A stretch of 11,261 nucleotides of DNA from Trichomonas tenax (Eukaryota; Parabasalia; Trichomonadida; Trichomonadidae). The DNA is taken from the NCBI GenBank assembly GCA_023091735.1, contig JALKBU010001421.1:1-11261 (forward strand), written 5' to 3'. Positions 1-8,400 of this stretch are shown piece after piece. The notes under the pieces are model-generated. The model searched no databases, was not told the DNA's origin, and was given only the letters and a program-made list of their open reading frames with translations. Each line of letters starts with the position of its first letter. Within the stretch, counting starts at the first letter, position 1. Both the position numbers and the translations under genes were made by a program.

Positions 1-380
1 TTGGGTATTGATATTTAATAGGATACATATGCAGGTGATAAGCCATCATATTATCATCATCGCATTCAGCTTTATCTCACCCTTTTTAACAAAAGATTAT
101 TTAATTTTTTTGATCATAAATACTTTTATTACATTTTTTTCATTGAAATAGAAACTTAGAGCTATTTTAATTCAGCAATTTATTTTCAAAATATATACAC
201 ATATTATATACGAAGCAAGAACATATGTTAACAAAAAAATTTGGCGGGAAAATCGTAAAAGTGACAGAAATATCATGGTCAGCAAATATACAACAGAAGT
301 CATCGCAATACATGGAAGTAGTGCTCCTTGTGACGCTATGGCACCAGATGCTTGTAGCTGGTGATCACAATTTTAATTTG
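1..380. other. AT-rich upstream spacer, no convincing gene
   Basis: The first 230 bases are strongly AT-rich and show nothing gene-like. From about 235 to 370 the base composition is richer in G+C and two overlapping plus-strand frames stay open. One starts at ATG 225 and ends at 437; the other contains ATG 275 and ends at TGA 362-364, giving 29 residues ending APDACSW. Neither resembles a family I know. The first runs into the tandem repeat, so it is probably not a gene. A short inverted repeat lies at 342-363. The higher G+C could be a decayed gene end or an unrecognised RNA. Confidence 0.5.
342..363. repeat. Small inverted repeat (6-bp stem, 10-nt loop)
   Basis: CACCAG at 342-347 is the exact reverse complement of CTGGTG at 358-363, with a 10-base loop. 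It sits in the locally GC-richer patch upstream of the glycanase gene. A 6-bp stem is short enough to be chance; no known RNA family is recognised. Confidence 0.35.
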
Positions 381-470
381 CAAACAAGCTCATTCACTAC
401 AAATCAGATCGAAACAAGCTCAATTTTGACAAATTAAATCTAAACAAGCTTCCATAAAGTAAAAAGTGAC
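381..470 (+). repeat. Three-copy degenerate tandem repeat, 30-base period
   Basis: The word AAACAAGCT recurs at 382, 412 and 442, exactly 30 bases apart. Copies one and two (381-410 and 411-440) match at about 22 of 30 positions, whereas copy three keeps mainly the first ten bases. The array ends about 40 bases before the glycanase ATG, so it lies where a trichomonad promoter-proximal element would be expected. A regulatory role is inference; a decaying minisatellite is the simple alternative. Confidence 0.7.
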
Positions 471-510
471 GAGAACTATTTAAAAGTGTCAAAATTCAAA
501 AGTGATAAAA

Positions 511-1659
511 ATGATTGTTAGGGTTATTGTGAACAGCGAAACTATTGTTTTCGAATACGACAATTCCTCAATTCCCGTTTCGAAGATCATTTCGATCCTG
601 AGAGAGCAAAACAAACTTAAATACAAAGATGACGAACTTTATGTTGTTTTTAATCTCACAATTCACCAAATCACACCAACGATGACTCTTGAGGACACAT
701 TCACACGCCAGAGGTCCCTCCTGTTGTTAATTGCACGCGAAAGATATAACAAATTCAAGAGTTCGAAACCAATTCTCGAGTCAGCCCTTCTCGCGGTCCA
801 AGAGATGCCTCCACAGAGCAACCAGATCATATCGTCAATCGCACACATGAAAAGTTTCGTCGATCACTATTACAAAGGCGAAGAAACATTTGATAAATTA
901 CTTTCTGCGATGCCGATTGAGTTAATGGTCTCAGAATCTGCCGAAGAGAACCTCAAAGCGCTGACACACTGGTTTAAGACTGAATTTTTCACGTTCGTTC
1001 ACAATCCAAAATGCCATTTTTGCGGAAACGACACAATGTTGAAAGGTGGCAGTGGCCCAACAGCCTACGAGGCTTCCGGAAAGGCAAACCGTGTCGAATT
1101 ATTCAAATGCCCAAGATGCGGCGCAATTACGAGATTTCCGCGCTACGACCTTCCAGAACGCCTCATTGAGACCAGAAAAGGCAGGTGCGCAGAGTTTGCC
1201 AATGTTTTCACAGGCATGCTTCTCGCGTTCGGATTCGATGCGAGAATTGTGATTGATTTGACAGATCACGTTTGGAGTGAAGTGTGGCTCGAAGACAAAC
1301 AAAGATATGTCCACGTTGATCCATGCGAAGATATCATTGACGCACCGTACACATACGAAGTCGGCTGGGGAAAGAAATTAACTTGGATTTTCGCGATTGG
1401 TCCACACGAAGTTCGCGATGTCACGAGGAGATATACTAAGGATTATAACGCGATTCTCGCGCGTCGCTCTCCAATGGTCTCCGAGGACTGGTTGAGCAAA
1501 TTCATCAAGTTTAGGAATGATCAGTGGCGTGTTGGATTACCTGATGAAGTTATTGCAGATTTAGATGCAAAAAACGCTAAAGACGAAGCTTCGATGCTAG
1601 TTGACCGCGATACTGTGAAACCTGAAGAAACAAGGAATAGAGTCAGCGGAAATGAATAG
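511..1659 (+). CDS. PNG1: Peptide:N-glycanase (PNGase), cytosolic deglycosylating enzyme
   Basis: Removes N-linked glycans from misfolded glycoproteins exported from the ER, by hydrolysing the glycan-asparagine bond before proteasomal degradation. The protein is 382 residues with a transglutaminase-like fold. Cys226 (in GRCAEFAN), His253 (in DHVWSEVW) and Asp270 (in HVDPCE) form the triad; the spacings of 27 and 17 residues equal those of yeast Png1. Two CxxC pairs (Cys168/171 and Cys200/203) form the structural zinc site. Residues 1-75 look like a ubiquitin-like fold (inference). The PUB and PAW domains of animal NGLY1 are absent. There is no signal peptide, which fits the cytosol. The start is ATG 511; an in-frame GTG at 502 would add three residues but is an implausible eukaryotic start. 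The stop is TAG. Confidence 0.93.
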   Translation: MIVRVIVNSETIVFEYDNSSIPVSKIISILREQNKLKYKDDELYVVFNLTIHQITPTMTLEDTFTRQRSLLLLIARERYNKFKSSKPILESALLAVQEMPPQSNQIISSIAHMKSFVDHYYKGEETFDKLLSAMPIELMVSESAEENLKALTHWFKTEFFTFVHNPKCHFCGNDTMLKGGSGPTAYEASGKANRVELFKCPRCGAITRFPRYDLPERLIETRKGRCAEFANVFTGMLLAFGFDARIVIDLTDHVWSEVWLEDKQRYVHVDPCEDIIDAPYTYEVGWGKKLTWIFAIGPHEVRDVTRRYTKDYNAILARRSPMVSEDWLSKFIKFRNDQWRVGLPDEVIADLDAKNAKDEASMLVDRDTVKPEETRNRVSGNE

Positions 1660-2092
1660 AGAAATTATTTATTGTAACTAAAACTCCTTATTTATATTTG
1701 ATCCCGAATCTTTACCAAAATATCAAATAATCGAATTCAAAATGTAAAATTTAGATTTTTTGAAAATATATAAAAGGAGAAAAATTGGATTTTGAGTAAA
1801 GTCTGAACCTTACTTCGTATAGTGATATTGTCTTTTCGTGCTTGTTCAAAAATAAAAAGATAATATTTCACAAAATTTTAAAATTAAATAAGATACAATT
1901 TAGTAAAACGAATTACAATGAGCAGTTAAAGGCAGAATAAGCAGTCTTATTGCTATAAACCGATGAGAATTGATTAGCAAAATATGAAAAATTATTTTGA
2001 ATTTTAAAGCGTATTGATAGATGAATGTTAGATAAAACGATTTTCTGTGAAGAATGTATTGTAATGAGAGTGTTTTGAAGGCTTCAATCCTT
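1660..2092. other. AT-rich intergenic spacer between the two plus-strand genes
   Basis: This holds the 3' end of the glycanase transcript and the upstream region of the glycosyltransferase-like gene. I see no ORF of note, no RNA gene and no repeat. TAAA, the core of the trichomonad polyadenylation signal, occurs about 20 bases after the glycanase stop (1679-1682), but such words are frequent in this composition. Confidence 0.6.
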
Positions 2093-2097
2093 TCATT
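2093..2097 (+). promoter_or_regulatory. Initiator-like element (TCATT) before glycosyltransferase-like gene
   Basis: TCATT fits the Trichomonas initiator consensus TCA-pyrimidine-A/T. It is preceded by T-rich sequence and puts the presumed start-site A 28 bases before the ATG at 2123. The word is short and the region AT-rich, so position is the main support. Confidence 0.4.
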
Positions 2098-2122
2098 TTG
2101 TGTCTGAAATCGATTCTAAAAA

Positions 2123-3148
2123 ATGACACTTTTATTTTTGAATTCTTATTACCCAGCACGAAACTGGGTTTTTCTAGTTTTCTCGTCAATAACCGCCTCG
2201 GTCATCGCTTTCGTTCTAGCGATACCTAAGGTCAACGACGACGTTATTTCGTGTCCAACTTGCGAAAAAAGTCGAAATCTCAAATACAACACGACAGAAG
2301 ATATCACATTCATCACAATTCCTAAACCAAATCCCGATGATTCGCAGAAATTACGCTATAAACTCGCAATTTCGTCTTGGTTGGCGATATCTCCGAAAAG
2401 TCGCGTGATACTATATATCGATTCCAACGAATTCGACAAAACAGGAAAAATTCAAGATGAATTAGATTCGTTATTCGGTCCTGGAAGATTTTTTTATTTA
2501 GGCAAATTAAATTCTAATCACGAAGGCGTTCCTTACATCGATGACTGGTTCAGACGTGGAGTCTATGATTCAGAAACATTGACTGTTTGTTTTATTAACA
2601 CAGATATTATTCTTTCATCAAATTGGTTTAAACGCGTTAAACAGGTTTTCGATATATTGTCAAACAAAAAAGTAGTACTTATCAACCAAAGAATCGACTT
2701 TGAGCTGAATTTGAACGACGCAAGAAGATTAAATGCGACATCACCGACATTTCTTCAAGATATTGATTCGATTGTTAAACGGTCGAATAACGAACCACAT
2801 TCTCTATTCGGTGTTGATACTTTTACATTCAGAACACACGTTTTGCCATTCAATCCAAATATCATTCCGCCTTTCGTTGTAGGAAGGTATAACTGGGATA
2901 ATTGGCTCACTGGGTACTTAAATCACTATTGTACGACTGTTTCGTTCCTTTTGGACCCTCCTGTTTACCACATCAATCACATTCGGCATAATTTCGATCA
3001 GAAAGAGCCAATGGTGAAGTTAAACACTGAATTGCGGTACTACAACTTCGGGTACTTCGGTGCCAACGACGACACTCACTATATGATTAAGGACGGATAT
3101 CTGGGAACGAGAATCTCTAAAGGACAGAAATTGCCTCCATTAGATTGA
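2123..3148 (+). CDS. Type II membrane glycosyltransferase-like protein
   Basis: The protein is 341 residues. A short basic N-terminus is followed by one hydrophobic segment at about 14-34 (WVFLVF...FVLAIP) and then a luminal-type domain, the plan of a type II Golgi enzyme. The catalytic-like region has the landmarks of a nucleotide-sugar transferase-like family known from plants and bacteria: a SSWLAI block near 84-89, CFINTDIIL (156-164) in the place of the family's metal-binding Asp motif, LFGVDTF (228-234), and IPPFVVGRYNWDNWL (248-262), followed by a His-rich YHINHIRH (282-289). Donor sugar and acceptor cannot be told. Possible N-glycosylation sequons (NTT at 56, NAT at 204) fit a luminal location. 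The start is the first ATG after an initiator-like TCATT. No DxD motif is present, so activity is not proven. Confidence 0.75.
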   Translation: MTLLFLNSYYPARNWVFLVFSSITASVIAFVLAIPKVNDDVISCPTCEKSRNLKYNTTEDITFITIPKPNPDDSQKLRYKLAISSWLAISPKSRVILYIDSNEFDKTGKIQDELDSLFGPGRFFYLGKLNSNHEGVPYIDDWFRRGVYDSETLTVCFINTDIILSSNWFKRVKQVFDILSNKKVVLINQRIDFELNLNDARRLNATSPTFLQDIDSIVKRSNNEPHSLFGVDTFTFRTHVLPFNPNIIPPFVVGRYNWDNWLTGYLNHYCTTVSFLLDPPVYHINHIRHNFDQKEPMVKLNTELRYYNFGYFGANDDTHYMIKDGYLGTRISKGQKLPPLD

Positions 3149-3614
3149 TTTTTTAGCGCTTTCATGAAACAATCGAAAATAATAGACATTGTATTTATAG
3201 AGAGAAAATGCAGTATAAATATGTACTAAGGTTTGCTTGCTCAACAGTTATCTTTATAATTAATTTTGAAGATGCAAACTTTTTAAAATTGAATCAAGTG
3301 AATGCAATCAAATAATAATGGAACGTCACTTGATATTTCACTGCTTATTGTATGTATAAATTTTGACTTTAGATTACCTTCATTTGTTTCTACTGAAATC
3401 GATGCAAACTCAATGAAATAATTTCGTTTTAAAATCATTTAAAATCAAAATGAAAAACGCATCAATATTAATTAAGAGGCGCTTTCCTGATAATTATATT
3501 ATATATTTGAACTGATCTTATTGAGTAGATGATGTTTGATATGATAGTGTTGAAATTAAAATGAAAGATTTGAAGTGGAAATAAATTTTTAAAAAACAAA
3601 AAGATAAATCAATT
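3149..3614. other. Convergent AT-rich intergenic spacer
   Basis: This is the shared 3' region of the convergent glycosyltransferase-like (+) and coiled-coil (-) genes. It is strongly AT-rich and contains no ORF worth calling, no clear terminator hairpin and no repeat that I can see. Confidence 0.6.
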
Positions 3615-6600
3615 TCATTTCAGCATCGATATCTGAGATCTGATCGCTGGTGGTGATGGAGGTGTCTTCAATGATCGCGAATCATTGTTTGGGCGCCTTG
3701 TGAGCGCGATGAAGAGTCCCGCAAGTCCGAACGCTTTCATCGTTGCCGGATCTTCTGACTTCCGTTGTTCGCTCTGTTTCTCCATCATCGCCTTCTTCTC
3801 ATCTCTCAGTATCTGTATCATATCGATGAGCTTCGATCTGTTCACCGCTCCGATGCAGATATCAGCAATCTGCGTCCTCAGCTCAGGCTCTGTTAAGCCT
3901 CCTTTGTACTTCGGAAGCGCTGCTTTGAGTGTTTCCTCGGCCCAATTAGACCACTCAGACTTCTGTCTCTTCCTGTCCGCTGCCTGCTCAAGGAGGCTGT
4001 TCCTCTGCATGAGGGCCTGCACTGTCTTGAGGACGCGTGGGCGGCTCCATGTGACATCCTGGCCGATGAATGGACGCAAAATGTCACCGAGCTGAGAAAC
4101 AAACAAAACTTCGTCCCTCGCGGAAGATGTCGACATCATCGATCTCGGCTGTGGAGATTTCGGCATTGTCGTTGATAACGATGACATTGAAGCCATCGGG
4201 GACTTCGGCGCCTGTTTCTGGTTCTTAACGCGCTCCAACTCGCTCATCAACTCTCTGTTCTTGACTCTTGCGTCAGCGAGTTTCTGCTGCAGGTCGTCGA
4301 CCATCTTATTCGACAGTGGCTCGTTCTGGAGCTGCTCGACAGTGGCGTTGAGGTCGAGTCTCTCCTGGTGCATCTGCCTGAGGACTTTCTGGTGATCAAG
4401 AGACTGCTCGTTGTACAATTTCGATGCCTGTGATGCAGCCGCTTTCGCCTCTTCGAGTTTTCGTGAGAGTTCTTTGATCTGTCCCTCCATCAATCGCTGC
4501 TGTTCGTCGTATCTGCGCTTTTCTCTCTCCGCTGAGTCTCCAAGAATCGCTCTCTCCTTCGCCAAAGCGTCCGCGAGTCTCTTCTCGTAAGTCTGCGTGC
4601 GCTCGTTGAGTGTCTGCTCGAGTCTGTCTCTCTCTTTGATCAATCTCTCGACTGTCTCTTCCGCTGTCTGGATTCTCATTGTCAGCACTTGGTTTGCCTT
4701 TGTATCCTCTGTGTGCTGCACGTTGAGGTCCTCATTGGAGTTGTTTGCTTCCTGCAAATCAGCAGCGAGCTTCTCCATCTGCTTGTTGAGAGATGCGATC
4801 ATTCTCTCTTTCTTGACAACGGTGTCGTTGAGTTCGTCGATCTTTCTGTCCATGCTCGCTCTCTCCTTGTCGAACTTGACGAGCGCGTCGTTGTAGGACT
4901 TCTTCGTCATCTGCTCGACATTCTCCGCGATGTCTTTGTACTCGTCGAGGACTTCGAGCAACTTCGCAGGCAAGTCAACGATTTTTCCTGAGAAGTTGAT
5001 GTGCGGACGAATGTTATCATCCAAGAAATCGATGATTGAAGAGCTCTCTTCGATGTATTTGCAGAGTGTCGCGAAAACATCCCTGATGTCGCCGTGGTAA
5101 TGCAGCGTGCTCGCGATGACATTGAGAAGCTGCTGGAAAACAGGCTGCAGCTGGTTGATGTAATCGGCGACGGCTCCCGGAAGTTCGTAATCGCTGCAAT
5201 CGAAGGCAGGAAGAAGCTTTCTGACTGTTGACAGTTCTTCGACCATTTTGGACAAGAAAGAGCGCAAATTGACAATGATCTGCGCGAGAACATTGGAGAG
5301 AGGGACGTTGTCCTTCTCCTCGAACGTGAACTGCTTCGCTGGGTCAATCATATACTTCACGACGGAGTCTTCTTCGGCGTCTGCATAAGCGCACTTTTCG
5401 AGGAACAATCTCGTGTTTTCTACTTCATGAAGAATGTCTGATTTCTCCGCTGACGTGAATTTCATTGGCTTGTCCTTCAGAAACTCGAGATTGGACTTTC
5501 CGGTCCTCAGCAATTCGACAATGAACCTGCTCATTCCTTCACACGATGAGTTTAACGTTCTCAACGTTGATGCTGTTTCTGGATCGATTCTTGTCATTCC
5601 AAGCTCGTGGCACGCGTGCGGCAGTGTGTCCAGTGTGCACGCGTACATCGGAGCGAGGTTGCTGCACGATCTTTCGACAATATCGCGTAATTTAAGAAGT
5701 TCTTCGTTGCTTTGTGAATATGCTTGAGAAGTCGCTTCGTGTTGGTCCTTGAGCTCTTCCAATTGGTCGTATACATCGAGGAGCTGCTGGTTGGCGTTTT
5801 CGTTTGAGTCTTTTGCGTCTGCGAGTTGTTCTTCGTAACGATCTAACAAATCATTTTGTTTATTGATGACTTCTGTCGCTCTGTGGTTCGCTTCGATGAG
5901 AGTATCGAGTTCTTTGGCCTGATTTCTGATGTATCGCGCTAGTTTCTTTGTTGCAGCGTTAGATTTACCTTCGAAAATTCGTGATTGTGTGAGAAATTCT
6001 GTTGAGAGTGTCTCTTGGTCCTTTTCCTTCTTGATCTTGAACTCCTCGAATTTAATTTCCTTCTTCTTCAACTCTGCGCGAAGAGCGTTGATTCTAGCGT
6101 TTTTAGCGTCGAGTTGGGACTGAAGGTCCTTGATTTCTCTGTTGACGTTAACTGTTTCGTCTCTCGAGTCGTTCAAAAGCTTTCTCAAGCGTGCAATTTC
6201 CTCAGAATCGATCTTTGTCTGATCTGTCGCTTGTTGGCGGGCGTCTTCGAGTTTATTATATTCGTATTTGTATTTGCTGATTTCGTCTTTGTGTTGATTG
6301 GCCTGTCTCGCTAATTCGTTGATTAATTGATTTTTTTCATTGAACATTTTCTCGTTTTCTTCCTGATGTATTCTTATCTCCTGGCAGAGTTCATCGATCT
6401 TGTTCGTATAGTCCTGGTTGTCGCGCTGAAGCTCTAATATTTGAAGTTTTGCGAGCGTAATATCTGTTGGATTCTGCGCGAGCAACGCAGCATAGTCCAC
6501 GAGTCTCTTTGCCTTTCCCAACGACTGATTCGCTTGTGCAGAGTTCTCTTTCATCGTTATAAAGTCGTGAATTAAGTAACAAATCGCTTTTTCAACGAGT

Positions 6601-6836
6601 GCAGCGTTCTCCTGCGAAATTGGCTTCTCCTGTGCCGAAAGGAACAGGTTATGCACCAATTCCGCGAGTTTCGTAAGATGTGGAACTTCCTGGAACATCG
6701 ATACTAAAGGAGGTGGTGGCTTGGTGTACGACTCCTCCAAATAATTCGTGAGAGCGTCGTTGCTCCTCAGGTCGGCAGTTTTCGCGGCCATCAAAAAACG
6801 GGACTTTCCCTTCTTAGGAGTCAATGAAGAGTCCAT
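3615..6836 (-). CDS. Large coiled-coil protein with globular centre and C-terminal domain
   Basis: The protein is 1073 residues. Order of parts: a basic N-terminus with a PPPP run (40-43); a helical region (50-120); a first long Lys/Glu/Gln-rich heptad coiled coil (about 130-390); a Cys-containing, less charged globular segment (about 390-640); a second coiled coil (about 645-872); a Ser/Pro/Met linker with two KSP motifs (878-880, 893-895); a compact helical domain with W930, W962 and W965 (about 907-1015); and a polar tail. It has no signal peptide or convincing membrane span. Such proteins in trichomonads are usually named generically after coiled coils; cytoskeletal, centrosomal or Golgi-scaffold roles are all possible and I cannot choose. 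The KSP sites suggest proline-directed phosphorylation (inference). The coding sequence is GC-rich compared with its spacers. It is read divergently from nothing nearby and has its own initiator-like TTTTCA. Confidence 0.9.
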   Translation of the reverse strand: MDSSLTPKKGKSRFLMAAKTADLRSNDALTNYLEESYTKPPPPLVSMFQEVPHLTKLAELVHNLFLSAQEKPISQENAALVEKAICYLIHDFITMKENSAQANQSLGKAKRLVDYAALLAQNPTDITLAKLQILELQRDNQDYTNKIDELCQEIRIHQEENEKMFNEKNQLINELARQANQHKDEISKYKYEYNKLEDARQQATDQTKIDSEEIARLRKLLNDSRDETVNVNREIKDLQSQLDAKNARINALRAELKKKEIKFEEFKIKKEKDQETLSTEFLTQSRIFEGKSNAATKKLARYIRNQAKELDTLIEANHRATEVINKQNDLLDRYEEQLADAKDSNENANQQLLDVYDQLEELKDQHEATSQAYSQSNEELLKLRDIVERSCSNLAPMYACTLDTLPHACHELGMTRIDPETASTLRTLNSSCEGMSRFIVELLRTGKSNLEFLKDKPMKFTSAEKSDILHEVENTRLFLEKCAYADAEEDSVVKYMIDPAKQFTFEEKDNVPLSNVLAQIIVNLRSFLSKMVEELSTVRKLLPAFDCSDYELPGAVADYINQLQPVFQQLLNVIASTLHYHGDIRDVFATLCKYIEESSSIIDFLDDNIRPHINFSGKIVDLPAKLLEVLDEYKDIAENVEQMTKKSYNDALVKFDKERASMDRKIDELNDTVVKKERMIASLNKQMEKLAADLQEANNSNEDLNVQHTEDTKANQVLTMRIQTAEETVERLIKERDRLEQTLNERTQTYEKRLADALAKERAILGDSAEREKRRYDEQQRLMEGQIKELSRKLEEAKAAASQASKLYNEQSLDHQKVLRQMHQERLDLNATVEQLQNEPLSNKMVDDLQQKLADARVKNRELMSELERVKNQKQAPKSPMASMSSLSTTMPKSPQPRSMMSTSSARDEVLFVSQLGDILRPFIGQDVTWSRPRVLKTVQALMQRNSLLEQAADRKRQKSEWSNWAEETLKAALPKYKGGLTEPELRTQIADICIGAVNRSKLIDMIQILRDEKKAMMEKQSEQRKSEDPATMKAFGLAGLFIALTRRPNNDSRSLKTPPSPPAIRSQISMLK

Positions 6837-6847
6837 TTTTTATTTTT

Positions 6848-6857
6848 TGGTGAAAAT
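6848..6857 (-). promoter_or_regulatory. Initiator-like TTTTCACCA before coiled-coil gene
   Basis: On the minus strand, TTTTCACCA lies just before the ATG at 6836, with the A of TCA 15 bases upstream. It fits the TCA-pyrimidine part of the Trichomonas initiator but has C instead of A/T at the next position. The short leader is typical of trichomonads. Confidence 0.35.
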
Positions 6858-7473
6858 TAAACCGATTGATTTTCTATGAGTTCTCTCAATTTCGAAATAA
6901 ACGTATTATGATATCTTCTCTATTACTTTTGCTATTTCATATTTTATCAATTTAAAAATATACGTTTAAATTGAATACTTTTTTGAATTTTGATTAAATT
7001 TAGAATCTATTTCATAATTATTCGACGAAAATCATGAAATTTTGTTTTTTGATGTCATATTTTGAAAATTTGTTGAAAGATTTTATAAATTTACTTTTAT
7101 TTTTAATCCATTCATCATGTATTATCTATATTTTAATTTTTGGAAATATTACATCTAAATTCTTCTTCACAAATTAAAATAAATTTGTCCAGTTTTACTT
7201 TAATTCTTATGAAATATTCATATTTTTCAAAAACAAATAACTTGTTATGTCTTAATATTACTGAGATATCGTTTTTGTCTGAATATTTTGGTTGTTGTCT
7301 TATAGGATTCCATGTTTTCATTTGATATCTATGTAATATAGTGATTTTTATCAAAATCTATAGATATTTTCTCATTTAAATGTATGAAAGTAGAGAATTC
7401 GCGAGGTGGTAATATGTTTATAAAATATTCGATGTAATTATAATCTAGAATAGTACAATTTAGGACACGTATA
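6858..7473. other. AT-rich spacer between MYB and coiled-coil genes, with small minus-strand frames
   Basis: This is mostly AT-rich and low in complexity. Two small minus-strand frames stand out: 7481-7329 (50 residues), whose ATG overlaps the MYB stop, and 7321-7133 (62 residues from an ATG, Lys/Ile-rich). They lie in different frames and end to end, which could mean a frameshifted relic or chance open frames in AT-rich DNA. Neither matches a family I know, so I do not call them genes. Confidence 0.5.
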
Positions 7474-8382
7474 TTAGTCATGTTGGAAATTTATCAAGAA
7501 ATTGTCCAATTCATTCGGTTTTCCCTGTGGTTGCTGTGGAGCAGAAATTTGTTCAGCTTCATTTCCGATTGGGAACTGCGGCTGAGCCTGAGCCTGCGGC
7601 TGCTGATAGACATATGTGTGGATGACCTGAATGACTGGCATAGAGTATCTATGCTGGAACTGCAAATTCGCGACTTTCGGTTGCTGCAATTGCAACGCTC
7701 CGGAGTCCATAGCTCTGTTCTGTATCATCGACGGGAACGCTACGTGGTAGTTGTCGCCACCACTTCCATTTTCTTTGCTAATTTGTGAATATCTGTAACG
7801 ACACTGAACATCTGAGCGATTTCCCATGAATTCTGCGATCTTCGTCCACGAGTGGTCTCCGAAATGAGCAACTAAGTTGAGAAGGAGCTGATCTTCGTTG
7901 GCTTCCCATGTTTCCTTGCAAATTCTTGGATTCAGACACCTCGTCCAGCGCTGGGCGCACTGGGCACGGCTGCGGTTGTTGCCAACGAACTTCGAAATCA
8001 GCGCCCAATTATCAATTCCAAAACGGTAAATGGCAGCAAGCAGGCGATTATCTTCGTACGTGGACCACTTCTGCATCTTGCGGCGGTTCTTTCCATCGGG
8101 GTCGTCCGGTAGTTCCTGGCTTTTAATTGGTTGATACGGAATTTCAATCACATCGCGTATTTTGTCGATGGCAGTCGAACTTCCGGTGATCTTCACGAAC
8201 CTGTCGCGCGCTGTTTCGTATGTTATACGCTTCTGAATGTAATCTTTCATAATTGCAATCAAGTCATTTCGCGCTTCGATGTTGATTCCTGGGACCTGTC
8301 TGTCTATCAATGGGATACTATACTCGAAAAGGGGTTTTTCTGTAAATGGAGCCATACTAAATTCGAAGTGTACGTGCGCCAT
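7474..8382 (-). CDS. R2R3-type MYB DNA-binding transcription factor
   Basis: A nuclear sequence-specific DNA-binding protein of 302 residues. The first MYB repeat has Trp106, Trp126 and Trp146; the second has Trp159, Trp179 and, at the third position, Tyr198 in QCRYRY. The recognition helices contain NRSRAQCAQRW and NRSDVQCRYRY, a form familiar from the expanded trichomonad MYB family, whose members control genes through MYB recognition elements. Residues 1-100 hold a helical N-terminal region often seen ahead of the repeats in this family. After about 205 the chain is Gln/Pro-rich (QQPQAQAQPQ), typical of an activation region, and ends in a short hydrophobic LDNFLINF. The start is the first ATG, 19 bases after an initiator-like TTTTCA. 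Its target genes cannot be read from the window. Confidence 0.93.
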   Translation of the reverse strand: MAHVHFEFSMAPFTEKPLFEYSIPLIDRQVPGINIEARNDLIAIMKDYIQKRITYETARDRFVKITGSSTAIDKIRDVIEIPYQPIKSQELPDDPDGKNRRKMQKWSTYEDNRLLAAIYRFGIDNWALISKFVGNNRSRAQCAQRWTRCLNPRICKETWEANEDQLLLNLVAHFGDHSWTKIAEFMGNRSDVQCRYRYSQISKENGSGGDNYHVAFPSMIQNRAMDSGALQLQQPKVANLQFQHRYSMPVIQVIHTYVYQQPQAQAQPQFPIGNEAEQISAPQQPQGKPNELDNFLINFQHD

Positions 8383-8400
8383 ATTTTTTTTTCTGTTTTT

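Noticed and set aside
225..437. 70-residue plus-strand ORF as a gene
   Set aside because: Its C-terminal third is just the translation of the 30-base tandem repeat, another frame over the same bases is equally open, and the sequence resembles no protein I know.
502..510. Upstream GTG start for the glycanase
   Set aside because: Non-ATG start in a eukaryotic gene; ATG 511 follows directly and gives the complete domain.
511..3148. Glycanase and glycosyltransferase-like gene as a functional operon
   Set aside because: A 463-base AT-rich gap and a separate initiator-like site before the second gene argue for independent transcription; one acts in the cytosol and the other probably in the Golgi.
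4597..5347. Several open frames of 60-146 residues on both strands inside the coiled-coil gene
   Set aside because: They are shadows caused by the GC-rich, biased codon use of the 1073-residue gene, which explains the region fully.
7133..7354. 73-residue minus-strand ORF
   Set aside because: It begins with TTG; from the first ATG it is 62 residues of Lys/Ile-rich sequence in AT-rich DNA with no known similarity. Mentioned only as a possible relic.
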